Positions 1 through 11,190 of a DNA stretch of 64,000 bases are shown in pieces. The position numbers and the translations under genes were made by a program. Position 1 is the first letter of the stretch, and every line of letters begins with the position of its first letter. The notes beneath the pieces are model-generated. The model was not told the origin of the DNA. It searched no databases and saw nothing but the letters and a program-made list of their open reading frames with translations. The stretch is from Lotus japonicus (Eukaryota; Streptophyta; Magnoliopsida; Fabales; Fabaceae): contig NC_080042.1 in NCBI RefSeq assembly GCF_012489685.1, forward strand, positions 94,886,576 to 94,950,575, written 5' to 3'.

Positions 1-170
1 TGCTTCTCTGCAATTCAATGCCTGGTAATGCACTTAGTGCTTCTAAGAACTGTTTGTTAGATGAATTAATTGCTATTTGAGACTTGCTTATGGCTTAAGA
101 CTAATTAAGGTAGAAAAATTAATTGACAGGGTATATACGCTTGTTTATCATGATGATGATGACAATTTAG
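1..170 (+). repeat. 3' flank of an upstream NHL copy
   Basis: This stretch closely matches the DNA just downstream of the NHL gene stop codon (about 1752-1890). It shares the 'aatgcacttagtgcttct' block and the 'cttgtttatcatgatgatga' block in the same order. The simplest reading is that another NHL gene lies just left of the window and this is its 3' flank, so the cluster continues upstream. No coding sequence remains here. Confidence 0.6.
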
Positions 171-246
171 TAAAGTTTAATAAATCTATCTTGTGTTGTA
201 GACTTGTTTTCTGTTCTTCACATGCTATTCAACCTGGTAAAAAGGA

Positions 247-667
247 GTAGTTCAAATAATAGTTATTTCCTTTCCTTCTTTTGAAAATAACTTTAAATTA
301 AAAAATTCCACATGCTATTCTGCAGAGCTTCAGTGCACCCTCACAATCTTGAATTTGGCCCCTCCATCACATTTTGAGCAACTAATTTTACAATCCAATG
401 GTTATAATTAATTTAAGAAAAAACCAAGTGATAATTACATGTATGTTCTCTCTCATTTTATACTTACTGGATGGTGCTGCAGCAGGAGAGGGTCTGAATT
501 CCACAATCTTGGATGATCCTCTCCAAAAATAAAGGCCCTTCTAGCTAGGGATATGTTAATTATGTAGTTTTGTTTATTTTGTCTTCTTTTTCCATTAAAA
601 AAAAAGACTAGTTCAAATAGTTATTTCCTTTCCTTCTTTTAAAAATAACTTTAAATTAAAAAAATCC
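247..667. repeat. Pair of ~60-bp direct repeats upstream of NHL gene 1
   Basis: A block of about 60 bp starting at 247 ('gttatttcctttccttctt' followed by an AT-rich tail) recurs at about 608-667 with few changes. The DNA between and after the copies, up to 1057, is AT-rich with no supported gene. A TATA-like 'cataaata' near 981 and a short 'cctcaa' repeat near 1005-1025 precede the NHL start codon. Confidence 0.55.
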
Positions 668-1057
668 AAGGAGAAAATTAGGTAAGCAATTAATATATTT
701 GCAAATGACATATTAGTAAATAATATAGCACTTGGCATTAGTTAAGATGAAAAAACGTATAATGTAGACGAAAATATCTAAGATAAATAATTTTTGAAAA
801 AGATTCGAATGTGAAATGTAATTATTTTTTTGAAATTGATGTGGAATGTAATTGAAAACTAAACTAATTAGATGATAGAATACAAAATCAAACAAATTCT
901 ACTGATAACATATATAAATATATTAAGTATTTCAAAGTTAGAACCTTCCACATGATAACAACTTCAACGATAGAATCGCTCATAAATAGAAGGTATCACA
1001 ACAACCTCAACCTCAACCTCAACCTCGTGCACTCTCACAACACTACACTCCGCCGCA

Positions 1058-1726
1058 ATGGCTAACACAGCCACAGTGTATCCGAACGGAGTTGCTCCTC
1101 CGCCTCCGCGACAACATAGAAAGTCATCATTTTGTTACTGGTTTTGCCGCATCCTCTTCATCATCATCTTGGTCACTTGTTTCTACTTTCTTTCCAAAAT
1201 AAAGAACCCTCCCCCTCAAAGCTACTATAGTACCCCCGATTTCCGATTCGACTCAGCCTCCTTCACCTCACTCGACCGAGCCATTGGCCCCAACCTCACC
1301 GCCAAATTTGACCTTGCTTTCACCCTCACAAATCCTAACAACAATACCAACATCTCCTATGAGATCATCTTTGCTAGTCTTGATATCGATGGTGATTGTG
1401 GTGAACAACGCTCGATCAAACTGTGTCCTCAGTTCTGCTCTGGCTTGTTCGCCGTCACGCAATTTCCACCTTTCCTACAACTGAACCAGAGCGAGAACAC
1501 TCTTCGGGTGCAAATCAATGCGGTCGATCAGTTTGTGGGTGATCATATTGTCGCAGCAAGGGCTTTGGGATCAATCCAGTTTGGACTCATGCTTTTTACT
1601 CAATTCAAAACTGGTTATTACACGGACTCCATGCAATTTTACTGCACTCATATGAGCTTTGTGTTCGAGAGCAATAATGCTACTTCTGCTTCTGGAACTT
1701 GTTTGTCTGGTTTTTACCAACTATAA
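1058..1726 (+). CDS. NDR1/HIN1-like (LEA-2 domain) membrane protein
   Basis: Single-exon gene for 222 residues. The cytosolic N-terminus is short and proline-rich (PPPPRQHR at about 14-21). One strongly hydrophobic membrane segment follows at about residues 26-47. An extracellular LEA-2-type beta domain comes next, with several N-x-S/T sites (for example NLT, NTNIS, NQS, NAT). This is the layout of plant NDR1/HIN1-like proteins, which sit at the plasma membrane and are linked to pathogen and abiotic stress responses. The motifs FDSASFTSLD, PPFLQLNQSE and the C-terminal F-x-x-NAT-x-A-x-GTCL are shared with the copies at 4282 and 62.8 kb. The start is the first ATG after a TATA-like box and leaves a normal N-terminus. 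The exact physiological role cannot be read from sequence. Confidence 0.82.
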   Translation: MANTATVYPNGVAPPPPRQHRKSSFCYWFCRILFIIILVTCFYFLSKIKNPPPQSYYSTPDFRFDSASFTSLDRAIGPNLTAKFDLAFTLTNPNNNTNISYEIIFASLDIDGDCGEQRSIKLCPQFCSGLFAVTQFPPFLQLNQSENTLRVQINAVDQFVGDHIVAARALGSIQFGLMLFTQFKTGYYTDSMQFYCTHMSFVFESNNATSASGTCLSGFYQL

Positions 1727-1879
1727 CTCAAGAGTTGGCATAAGCAGAGAAACGGTAATGCACTTAGTGCTTCTAGGAATTGTTTGTTAGATAAATTACT
1801 TTTTCTTTCTTTCTTTTTTACCTCTTAAGACAACTGCTTAAGGTAAGTTTGATTTTAGGATAATACACAGCTTGTTTAT

Positions 1880-2228
1880 CATGATGATGACAACATTGCT
1901 GCCACTCTCTTTCACTATCGTGGTGACCACTCGCTTGCCACCTTTATTGGTTATTGCAACTTAACAAGAGCGAGAGTAAGTTTCCACTTCAATTGAATTT
2001 GATTGATCAGTTTGTGCTCATAGATCAATGGAACTTGGGCTCGACTTGTTTGTTGAACTTTGTAGAGGAATTGATTGTAACAGTTTTATTGATAAGTTGT
2101 TTGCCCGAATAGCCAATGGAACTCATTACAAGGACGTGCAGTTTTACTGTAGACCTCACAGATTTGTGTTCAAGCCCTATAATGCTACTTTTGCTTATGG
2201 AACTTGTTTGACTCATTATATAAGTTGA
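1880..2228 (+). pseudogene. Truncated NHL copy
   Basis: DNA from about 1890 matches the middle and end of the NHL gene at 4282-4971. It has traces of the TLFHYRGD-like region, the PPF-x-QLNQSES region (now 'cctttattggttattgcaactt') and the VDQFV segment, but small deletions break the frame. The last part (2028-2228) still reads through FIDKLFARI and the terminal NATFAYGTCL. The N-terminal and membrane-anchor parts are missing. It is a partial tandem duplicate and is unlikely to make a working NHL protein. Confidence 0.75.
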
Positions 2229-2678
2229 TTCCTTTACACATTCAATGATAATGGTTCTCAACTGAATGATCCTTGTTCTCAGCATGTTCTATAAATTCCA
2301 TTGGAGTCATTTTAGAACTGAAGTCTTCTTAGCATGTACTGTATTATAATTAGCATTTATTGTCCCTGAAAAATAGGTCGATTGGTAAGAGCTAGGATAT
2401 AAGAGTTTGATGAGATGAAGGGTGAAGAGTTCGATGACGATGACTAATTTACTAATAATACGAACAAGTAACAACTAACATTTGCCAATAAAAAAATACA
2501 TGAACATGTAAATCAACTCCATTGCTGAAACACAAGAAACAATAACTGAAAATACAGTGATGTTGGATACCACATTATGCCTTTATATGGACAGTGACCA
2601 AATCTAGTGTGGCACCAAAGGTTCTGTTTAGGGCCTCAGCGCACCAACCATGCCCATCATCCACCATTGGCATCCTCA
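2229..2678 (-). pseudogene. Duplicated 3' end of the HSP70-8 gene
   Basis: Positions 2230-2678 match the 3' flank and last ~35 codons of the HSP70 gene (about 5607-5956), in the same antisense orientation. The copy stops abruptly at 2678, in the codons for the MPMVDDGHGW region. A block around 2370-2490 is absent from the other copy and looks inserted. Together with the NHL relic this shows that the duplicated unit was NHL plus the convergent HSP70 tail. The fragment has no promoter or ATPase domain. Confidence 0.85.
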
Positions 2679-3024
2679 CTTTCACTTTGAACTTTCAAAT
2701 ATGTTGTTTCCATTATTTCACTTTGAAGTAAAGTTCAATAATAGTTTTCTTTTTCATATATATGTCATTTTAAAGAATGGTCGACGTCCAATGCCCCGTG
2801 TTGCTTTGCAATGGTATGTGAATTGTTCTACACAATTCAAATTTTGGAAATTGCCATATTTGAAGCGTCTTCATGATTTTAATGTGCAATCACAAGGAAA
2901 TAGCTTAGCGTCATGTCATTATGTAGAGTTATAGACAATATATATTGAACATTGTTTGTCATTTGATATTTGAACAAATTTAATGTTTGCGTTATATTAT
3001 AATTCAAGCACATTTGATGTTTGA

Positions 3025-3138
3025 GGTTCCTGAATGATAGCTTGAGTGATAAGAGTTAAATGACACATGGGTTGGGTGAGGGAAGTTCAGAGTGCAATCC
3101 CTGGAGAATGCAATTTATATTTTTGATGTAAAAAAAAA
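3025..3138 (+). mobile_element. SINE-like retroposon
   Basis: A short element ends in an A-run and has a degenerate B-box-like 'agtgcaatccctgg'. Near-identical 15-bp sequences, cattTGATgTTTGAG at about 3010 and CATTTGATATTTGAG at about 3139, flank it like target-site duplications. Diverged relatives occur near 9985-10075 and 34640-34725. The class is inferred from structure only. Confidence 0.45.
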
Positions 3139-3648
3139 CATTTGATATTTGAGAAAATTTGATGTTTTTTTCTTTTGAACATAAATGTGATGTTTGAGTT
3201 GTATTGTGATTTAAGCACATTTGGTGCACTTTAAATTTAATGTCTGAGTTGTTCTATTTATTGAGAAAACTTAAGCAGGGTCGGTCCAAGGGTAAAGCCA
3301 CCCAAGTAAGAGCTTTAGACCTTCCAAAAAAAAATTTACTCAAGAAAAAAGACATCAAAAATATTTTTTTACTAAGTAAAAAAGTCCAAAAAAACTAAGC
3401 ATTGATACTAAGTAAAAAAGACTCCAAAAAAAGACATCACTTTAAAATTGGTTTTAGGTCTCATTTAGTGTTGGGTCGACCCTGGTTTTAAGCCAACCTT
3501 GGTTTATTCACACTATAAATTTTTTTCACTTCATTTTCACTTAATTTTATTTTAATATATCTCTTTCTTTTGTATTATATCATATCACATCTTATATTTT
3601 TTTTTATATCTCTTTCCTCCCTTCCAATATTTTTACAAAAGATTAATT

Positions 3649-3763
3649 ATTGTTGATTCTATCCCTAACATATTGGAGATTAAAATAAGGGATAAGTTTT
3701 TAGTTATTGTTGATTCTATCCCTAACATATTGGAGATTAAAATAAGGGATAATTTTTTAGTAA
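3649..3763. repeat. Tandem duplication of a ~59-bp unit
   Basis: Two adjacent, nearly identical copies of a unit containing 'tgattctatccctaacatat' lie at about 3649-3707 and 3708-3763. Related single copies are seen near 9045-9100 and, inverted, near 63355-63395, so the unit belongs to a dispersed repeat family. Confidence 0.7.
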
Positions 3764-4281
3764 TCTTTCTTTCATTTAAGACTTGATTTGATAAGAATTG
3801 AAATTCTGACATATGTTCTTTTAAAATCGAAAGTGATGATATGAGTTAGTTAGAATTGATGATAAGGTGTCCCATATATATATATTTTTTTGAACAAGGT
3901 GTCCCATATTGATATAGTGAGTGATTGATTTCTAATTCTTCAGATTAAAATATTAAATCAAAATAAATTTCCGCTCTTTTAGTAGATAAAAATAATTTTC
4001 CTCTAGATTGGATAGTGAATTTAAATTTAAGTTAAGTAGATGATGAAATAAAACAGAAAAATAATATTTAATATAAAAAATAATCCAATTCAAAATACAT
4101 TTTATCTTGATTCGATTGTGAATTTAAATTGAAAACTAGATGATAAGAAAAATCTTAGCAACACAAAGTTGTAAAATTGTGATTGATGGAATGTGTATAA
4201 AAGAATGTGTTAGTAACAACTCCTTATTAGACAAAATAAAACTAATCATCCTTCACCAACCGGCTGCTGTCACACCACCGT

Positions 4282-4971
4282 ATGATGTCAGAAGACAGCC
4301 GCAATTTCAGTGGTTGCTTTTGGTCTCTCTTGTATGACGTCCTGCAATTCGTTTTGGGACTCTTTGCTATCGCCGTCTTTATCGCCTTCATTCTCTTTGC
4401 CATATTAGTTTGCACATTCTTTTACAATGATGAGATCCACACCCCCAGTCTCGATGTCCGATTTGACTCAGCCTCTATCACCTCACTCAACGATGTCATT
4501 GGTCCCAACCTCAATGACAAATTGAACATCACTTTCATTGTTGCAAACCAGAACAAGTACAACATCTCTTGTAACAACACTGCTGTCACTCTCTTTGACT
4601 CCACTTCCTTTGACTATCGTGGTGACCATCATGCTGTTCTCGTCACCGCTCGCTTGCCACCTTTCTCGCAACTTAACCAGAGTGAGAGTAAGTTTTCAGT
4701 TCAGTTAAATTTGGTTGATCAGTTTGTGGATAACAACAATGTGGTCGACAATGCTCATAGATCAATGACATTTGGGCTCGAGTTGTCTGCTGAAATCAGT
4801 AGAAGAGTTGATAATAACAGTTTTATTGATAAGTTGTTTGCCCGAATGCTTGGTGATAAGGCTCATTACAACGACGTGCAGTTTTGCTGTAAACCCCTCA
4901 AATTTGTGTTCAAGCCCGACAATGCTACTTTTGCTTATGGAACTTGTTTGTCTCTATGTTGGGATTGGTGA
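4282..4971 (+). CDS. NDR1/HIN1-like (LEA-2 domain) membrane protein, second copy
   Basis: Single-exon gene for 229 residues, paralogous to the gene at 1058. A short N-terminus (MMSEDSRNFSGCFW) is followed by a long hydrophobic anchor at about residues 16-48. The luminal or extracellular LEA-2 beta domain contains FDSASITSL, PPFSQLNQSES, LVDQFVD, FIDKLFAR and the terminal NATFAYGTCL. N-glycosylation sequons are frequent. It lies about 880 bp upstream of the convergent HSP70 gene, the arrangement partly duplicated at 1.9-2.7 kb. The start is the first of two adjacent ATG codons; the second would also serve. A role in membrane-associated stress or defence signalling is inferred from the family. 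Confidence 0.82.
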   Translation: MMSEDSRNFSGCFWSLLYDVLQFVLGLFAIAVFIAFILFAILVCTFFYNDEIHTPSLDVRFDSASITSLNDVIGPNLNDKLNITFIVANQNKYNISCNNTAVTLFDSTSFDYRGDHHAVLVTARLPPFSQLNQSESKFSVQLNLVDQFVDNNNVVDNAHRSMTFGLELSAEISRRVDNNSFIDKLFARMLGDKAHYNDVQFCCKPLKFVFKPDNATFAYGTCLSLCWDW

Positions 4972-5848
4972 AATTGTGTTGGATTGGATTAGTTCCCTTC
5001 TTATTTATATTAAGCGTGTGTAAATTTCAAATTATTAATTTAATGGAATTTTTATAGACATTGCAACTTTGTTTTTAATGACCTATGATTGATTGCATCA
5101 TTCAATTATCGTCTGTTGAGAGATATCAGTCCTCATATGGTTGATATGTGAAAGGTTGCCCTTTTTTAGACATTTTGGATAGTTTTTATACTCTTATATG
5201 AAAGAGAGTATTTTAATAATATAGTATAATGCACTCCAGGATTGCAAATTGCAAGAGGTAAATGTGAAGAGTAGTGTAATCCATTGCACTCCAGGATTGT
5301 GAATTGGAAGAGGGTAAACAAGAAAAGAGTCTAAGACTTGTGAACGTGGAATCAAATGTAATGTAAGTGACTAAGTATAGGTTGATTGAGTCAAGAAAAT
5401 CAACATTATGGACGAAGATTATTTTTTATTCACAAGACTCGACTTTAATTTGATTGACGGTTATGATAACCAATTATTTTAACTTCTAAAGTAACCTTGT
5501 CACAGTCAACTCCTTTATCATTAAAACTATTCCAATATAGTCTACAAACTCATTTTGCCAAAAGACAATGTTTAATCCGATTTCTCAACTGATACTTCTG
5601 AACATATTCCTTTACACATTCAATGTTAATGGTTCTCAACCGAATGATCCTTGTTCTCAGCATGTTCTATAAATTCCATTGGAATCATTTCAGAAGAAAA
5701 GTGTTCTTAACATGTACTGTATTATTAGCATTTATTGTTCCATTGCTTTAGATACAGATTACATACATTAGACATGCAAATCAACTCCATTGCTGAAACA
5801 CAAGAAACAACATCTGAAAAAGGTACAGTAATGTTGGATCATACCACA

Positions 5849-7564
5849 TTATGCCTTTATATGGAGAGTGACCAAATCTAGTGTGGCACCAAAGGTTCTG
5901 TTTAGGGCCTCAGCGCACCAACCATGCCCATCATCCACCATTGGCATCCTCACTTCCATAACAGGAACTGCAGTTTGACGAGATCCAGGCATCACAACAC
6001 CAGTTAAAACTCTCAGCACGTTTGCAGAGTCTATATCCATACAAACATTGATTTCTGGTACTCCTTTAGGTGCTGCAGGGATTCCTACTATCTTGAAATA
6101 TCCCAACAAGTGGTTTTCTTCTGCCTTCTTTTCCTCACCTTCATAGACCAGGATCAATGCCTCGGTTTGATTATCATGAATAGTTGTGAAAACTAGCTCT
6201 TTTCGTGCCGGCATTGTGGTGTTCCTCGGAATGATAGGGATGAAGTTGTTCCCATCAGCTCGAATTCCAATGGCAAGAGGTGTGGCTTGAATAGTTAACA
6301 AGTCCAAGATGCCAAAGGGATCATTGATTCCTAAAGCAACAGCTCCTTCAATTGCTGCGCCACAAACTGCTGCTTCCAGAGGATTTATACCTTCATAAAG
6401 CTTCTTCCCTTTACAAATGTTAGTAACGAGATTCTTCACTCTTGGGATATAAGAACATCCACCTACAATTATCACATCATTTACATCCTCAACTTCTATT
6501 TTTGAATCTTGCAAGCATTGGATGATAAGGCTTTCACATTTCTCAAACACATTTTTGTTTACCTCCTCAAACTCCTCGCAGTCTATAACCTTGTTTATCT
6601 TCAAACCATCCCCCAAATCTACATCAACCTGAACGCTCTTCTGAGATGAAAGCCGATGAATTGCATCCAAGGTTGCAACTCGGAGCAGGCCCATTGATTT
6701 AATTTCTTTAACCCCATGGTTCTTGAATATATTCTCACAATCAGGTAAGAGATGATGCATCATATTCTGCAGTAAGTCTTCTCCACCAATGGTACTTCCG
6801 GCCAATGCTTTTATCTGAGATACGCCTCCTGCAGTAACGGTCACAGCAACATCACAATAACCAGCACCCATATTGAAAATGAGAGCAATTTTCTCACTCC
6901 CACTGCCCATATTCTCATGAGAAGCCTGCTGCTGTTGCTGACCATATAACAAAGCCACTGCTGTTGGTTCAGGCATGAGCCTAAGAACATGAAGACCAGC
7001 CATTGCACAAGCGCGCTCTACCCGGGTTAACTGGAATCGACTGAACGAAACCGGAACTGTAAGAACCACATTTCTTATGGGGTGCTTCAGCTGAGTTTCA
7101 ACCATTGCTCTCAATTCCACCAGAAATATTGCAAGGACTTCTTCTGGAGTAGTGGATCTCCACATATTGTTCACTAATGCAGCAATAAATGGGCGAACAC
7201 CGACGCCCAAGGTCTGCACCAGAAATGGGAGATTTTTACTTGTATGGACAACTGGGTCAGTGTCAACTCTGCCAATCAAGCGTTTCATGTTGAAAATTGT
7301 TGCTCCAGACAGCATCTCATGCTCATGGGAGAGTTGTCCAGTAACTCCACCAGAGGGGATGTCATCTTTGAAAGTCACATATGATCTCATAATCTTCTGA
7401 TTTCTTGTGTTCTTTAGAAGCTCCACTTGGGAACCATTCCACACAGCAACACTGCATTGTGATGTGCCAATATCAATTCCAATTGCAATTTCTGGAAAAG
7501 TAGATGACTTGTCCTCCCCAGTGATTTCACTGTCTGATGCCACAGTATAAGCAGTTTCTGCCAT
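5849..7564 (-). CDS. HSP70-8: Short HSP70 chaperone, HSP70-8 type
   Basis: Intronless coding region for 571 residues, close to the length of Arabidopsis HSP70-8/HSP70T-2. The nucleotide-binding domain fills about residues 28-410. It has GIDIGTSQC (phosphate-1 loop), VLTVPVSFSRFQ, MPEPTAVALLYG with a glutamine run after it, and VIIVGGCSYIPR (adenosine motif). A short beta substrate-binding part follows; the alpha-helical lid and a C-terminal EEVD are absent. The usual phosphate-2 motif (D-L-G-G-G-T) reads NMGAGY, so ATP hydrolysis may be weak or altered. I start at MAETAYT rather than the upstream in-frame ATG because a splice acceptor (TGCAG) sits two bases before it, so the six extra codons are intronic. 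The last ~35 codons are duplicated at 2.6 kb. Confidence 0.9.
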   Translation of the reverse strand: MAETAYTVASDSEITGEDKSSTFPEIAIGIDIGTSQCSVAVWNGSQVELLKNTRNQKIMRSYVTFKDDIPSGGVTGQLSHEHEMLSGATIFNMKRLIGRVDTDPVVHTSKNLPFLVQTLGVGVRPFIAALVNNMWRSTTPEEVLAIFLVELRAMVETQLKHPIRNVVLTVPVSFSRFQLTRVERACAMAGLHVLRLMPEPTAVALLYGQQQQQASHENMGSGSEKIALIFNMGAGYCDVAVTVTAGGVSQIKALAGSTIGGEDLLQNMMHHLLPDCENIFKNHGVKEIKSMGLLRVATLDAIHRLSSQKSVQVDVDLGDGLKINKVIDCEEFEEVNKNVFEKCESLIIQCLQDSKIEVEDVNDVIIVGGCSYIPRVKNLVTNICKGKKLYEGINPLEAAVCGAAIEGAVALGINDPFGILDLLTIQATPLAIGIRADGNNFIPIIPRNTTMPARKELVFTTIHDNQTEALILVYEGEEKKAEENHLLGYFKIVGIPAAPKGVPEINVCMDIDSANVLRVLTGVVMPGSRQTAVPVMEVRMPMVDDGHGWCAEALNRTFGATLDLVTLHIKA

Positions 7565-7565
7565 C

Positions 7566-8038
7566 CTGCACTTCTTTAACAAATAGGAGAGTCAAAAGTT
7601 TTCTACCAAAAACAGTTTGATGTGGATAGCAGGAACACTTTAATTTGAACTCATGGATTAATTATTTGAAGCCCCAATTCAGTCATCACTACTGTTAATA
7701 ACATTGCATAATTTAAAAAAAAAAAAAAAAAAAGGAATAGTTTAAGAGAAATTAATTAACTCCTGGATTAATAATCACTATAAACAACTTAACAAGCTGA
7801 ATGACAGGTTAACTAATTCTATTTGCTGGTTGTAAAATCTGAAATATACACATAAAGATACACCAAAGTCAAGGTAGTATTTCATGTAGATTTTATAACA
7901 AACACCTAAAAGACTCAAACTAGATGAAAATCTTAATAAAGCACATAGCAAAGCACTATGAATTAAAAGCAGGTACTAGTTCATATGATAGAAGTGAAAA
8001 TATAAGTAATAAAGAAGGAACTAGAAGATATGACGAAC
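7566..8038 (-). other. 5'-UTR intron of HSP70-8
   Basis: On the minus strand a donor reads CAGTCAG|GTTCGT (exon ends at 8039) and the acceptor reads TTTAAAGAAGTGCAG|G, leaving a single G before the ATG at 7564. The 473-bp interval is AT-rich and contains an 18-20 base A/T run near 7715-7735. The upstream C/T-rich stretch to about 8165 would be the non-coding first exon. Introns directly before the ATG are common in plant genes and often raise expression. Confidence 0.7.
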
Positions 8039-9196
8039 CTGACTGAAAGAGAAGGTGCAGCAGCACAATGTGAAACGAGAAATGGAGGGGTTCGTTTCGG
8101 TGAGTACAAAGAGAGTAGAACAACAAGTAGTAGAACTGTAGAAGGCACGAGACAAATTGAGATCACGCGTGTGTTCTAGAGCCTCCAGGAGACAGTACGT
8201 GTCACACTTTCGGTGTTAATTTATTATTATTCATTAAATGTAAATTTATATAAAAGTTAATTTCAAAAATAAAATTTTGGGTGGGTTCAGCTCCGGTCTC
8301 CACGTCGGGTAAAAAACATACATTTGGGACTACAATGAAACTTCACATTAGGAGCAGTAACACGCAATCTTCTAAGAGAATGTACTCTATATTTACCAAT
8401 TGAGCCAACATTTGTGGGTGATATCTTCATGAATCAAGAGCCAAAAGTAGAATCTCTGTTTTAGCTGGGAAAATAAAAAGCTTTTCGAAAATGAATAAAA
8501 TAGATAAAACGTATTTAAATACTAGTTTTCAATATGAAAAATGAACTCATCCAGAACTATCCAGATTCCTGAGGAGAAACGTGGCAAGTATAAGCAACGT
8601 GGCACTCCTGATTAAGTGGTTAAATATTTATGCTGTGTGTTGTTTGAGTGATTTTTGCAAGGATGAAAATTGGGGCCTGGGGGGCATGGATAATGGGTGC
8701 AAAGTAACTTTTTTTTAGTATTTGGGACATGAAAAAAGCCCAGAAAGTGAAAGTAACTTTTTTCTTTCTCTTTAGGTTTTAAGGAACTTTAGTGACAAAA
8801 AAAAAAAAGGTTTTAAGGAACTTTTGTATGAACTTTAGGTTTTTGCATCATGCTTTCGCTGAATGTTTCAACTTGTTAATTTGAGTGAGCATGCTTGTTC
8901 TTTATTTTCTTATGAATGTATATTGCGTAATACTCTTTGAAATTTATTCTCATATAATGTAAGTGTCGCCGGATAACCCTTTGGGTATTTATTTCAAACA
9001 CCTTTCATAAAAAAAACTTAGCCTAACATCTAACATATCAGTTTCCAACAACTTTTTATCCACTGACCTATTGGAAGTTAAAATAGGAGATAAACTTTTG
9101 TAATCTCTTTTTTTTTAATGAAAACTTTTGTAATCTCTTATACATTTCAAGTTCTATGACTTGATTTGATAAGAATTGAATTTTTTTAAATATATA

Positions 9197-9892
9197 GGCT
9201 ATGTTTGGCATGTTTAGCTGATAAGCTAGCTGAAAGCTGAAAAGTTAGCTGAAAGCTTATAAGCTAGCTGAAAGCTGATAGCTGAAAGCTGAAAAGCTAC
9301 GTGATTGAAACAAAAGTGTTTGGTAAAATTAGCTGTTAACCAAGCTGAAATTATAAAATGACATAAAAGGACATACTTGTATAATTATTTTTATATTTAA
9401 CATTATTTTATTTTCACATTAATACCTATATGATATTAATATTAAAATTATTATCACTTCAAATATTTTTATTAACTCAAGTTATTTATCATCTTAAAAG
9501 TATAATATTAATTTTTACTTATTTGATTATTATATTTTCATCAAATTAAATAGAATATACTAAGTAATTAGTTATTTGTTTTATTCCAAAGTAGTAATAA
9601 AATAGGTGGCGCGAACCGCATACGAGAGTGTTAGGGAAAAATATGTTTAGTGTTTTTATAAATATATAAGGGTAATGGTGGAATTTTAATAAAATAATAA
9701 GGATAAAAATGATAATATATTTAATAAGCTATAAGTTTTAAGCTATAAGCTACCTGAGATAGCTTATAGCTTTAAGCTCCTGAAATATGCTCATTCACCA
9801 AACACTTTTATAGAGCTTTTAAGCTAGTCAAATAAGTTTTAAGCTAGTCAAATAAGGTATAAGCTAGCTAAAATGACATGCCAAACATAGCC
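9197..9892. mobile_element. Non-autonomous terminal-inverted-repeat DNA transposon
   Basis: The ends form an inverted repeat: GGCTATGTTTGGCATGT at 9197 and ACATGCCAAACATAGCC ending at 9892. ATA flanks both sides as a possible 3-bp target duplication. The subterminal zones carry many copies of 'agctagctgaaagct' and 'cttataagct' motifs, typical of transposase-binding arrays. There is no transposase frame. A related flanking sequence without the insert is visible near 3790-3830. The superfamily is uncertain (PIF-like or hAT-like MITE). Confidence 0.75.
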
Positions 9893-11095
9893 ATAATCTT
9901 TTAAAATCGAAAGTAATGATTTGAGTTAGTTAGAACTGATTGATAATAACACGTCACACTTAGTATAAATTTGTTTTCGAATGATTGGTCAAGTTATAAG
10001 AATTAGAAGACATCTGAGTTAGATGAAGAGGTCTAGAGATCAATCTCTAGAATGTGCAATTATTTTTCCAATATATCAGAAAACACTTCATATTGAGTTA
10101 GTTAAAATAATTCTATTTTTTTTTTGAAATTTCTATTTTTTTTGTTGCTGAGATAATTATATTTCTAGGTACATTAACGATGATAGATGGCCTTCAAAAA
10201 AAAAACGATGATAGATGAGTTAAAAAATTGGTAAATTAATCTCTAAAGTTAAAATAATTCTTTTTTTTTTGTTGCTTGGGAAAGAAGATGCTTTCCATGT
10301 CAATACACTTGCTTGCAAGCCAATTATTCTAACCGTATGTGTTAATCTCTTAATCGATGCTTGCATCAAGTATTTGTGTTAGCCCATCCGAAGTAGTATA
10401 TTCTTGTTCGAAACAACAAAAAAAAAAGTATATTCTGATTGACATTAGAATCACGAAAGCATCAACTTCAACAACTTTTTTATTATTATTATTATTATCA
10501 CATTTTTATTTTTTTCCTAAAATATAAGTCACTTCAAAATATCTATGAAGTATTTATTTTTTATATTGTCCTTATATTTAATACTCAATATTCAAAAGAA
10601 AATCATGTTTTCTAAAATTTTACTTGATTTTCAAGGTTGTATGTTTTAGGAAAGTTATTAAAAAAACTACAAATGTTTTCTGGTTACAAAAAAAAAAAAA
10701 AAACTACAAATGTATTCACACTAACAAATTTTAAAAATGTATTCATACTACTAAATTTTAAATATTTTTCTTAATTCCACACAGTGAAAGTAGTTTTTGT
10801 TTTTGATGAAATGTTCTCACATGTTTAGAAATTTATAATTTTTCTTTCAATATATGACTTTTTTGTGATTCAAATGTTTATATGTTCTCTCTTTCAAAAA
10901 AAAATGTTTATATGTTCTCACCTTTATGAAGGTATAATTTGCTTACTGCTCAACTAAAATTTTGTTGGTGTATTTTCTAATAAGAATATATAATGTATAT
11001 TTTTTTATTTTTTTATCTTATTTTAGTCATTAGAGATATTAAATAATTATTTTGTTTTTATATAAGCAAAATAATTATTTTGTGAAACTTTTTTT

Positions 11096-11190
11096 ATAGG
11101 CAAATGTTAGTGGTTAATTGTTAGTAAGTTAGAAAATCCCTTCAAAGTTCCCTTCCAGGATTCGAACCCTGGACCTTCCCCTCCCCACCC
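11096..11190 (-). mobile_element. SINE-like fragment with B-box
   Basis: Read on the minus strand, 'agggttcgaatcctgg' matches a Pol III B-box. A conserved-looking 3' tail ends near a T-run on the plus strand (about 11088-11094). No clear A-box or target duplication was found, so this is a tentative call. Confidence 0.4.

Larger units (their letters stand above)
2679..4130. other. Intergenic, repeat-bearing, no supported gene
   Basis: No recognisable gene. An open frame running to 2934 contains unfamiliar peptide and starts inside the HSP70 relic; I do not call it. The rest holds a SINE-like insert (about 3025-3138), a 59-bp tandem duplication (3649-3763) and AT-rich DNA. Confidence 0.5.

Noticed and set aside
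2650..2934. 94-codon frame on the plus strand
   Set aside because: Its start lies inside the antisense HSP70 relic and the rest has no recognisable motif; treated as chance.
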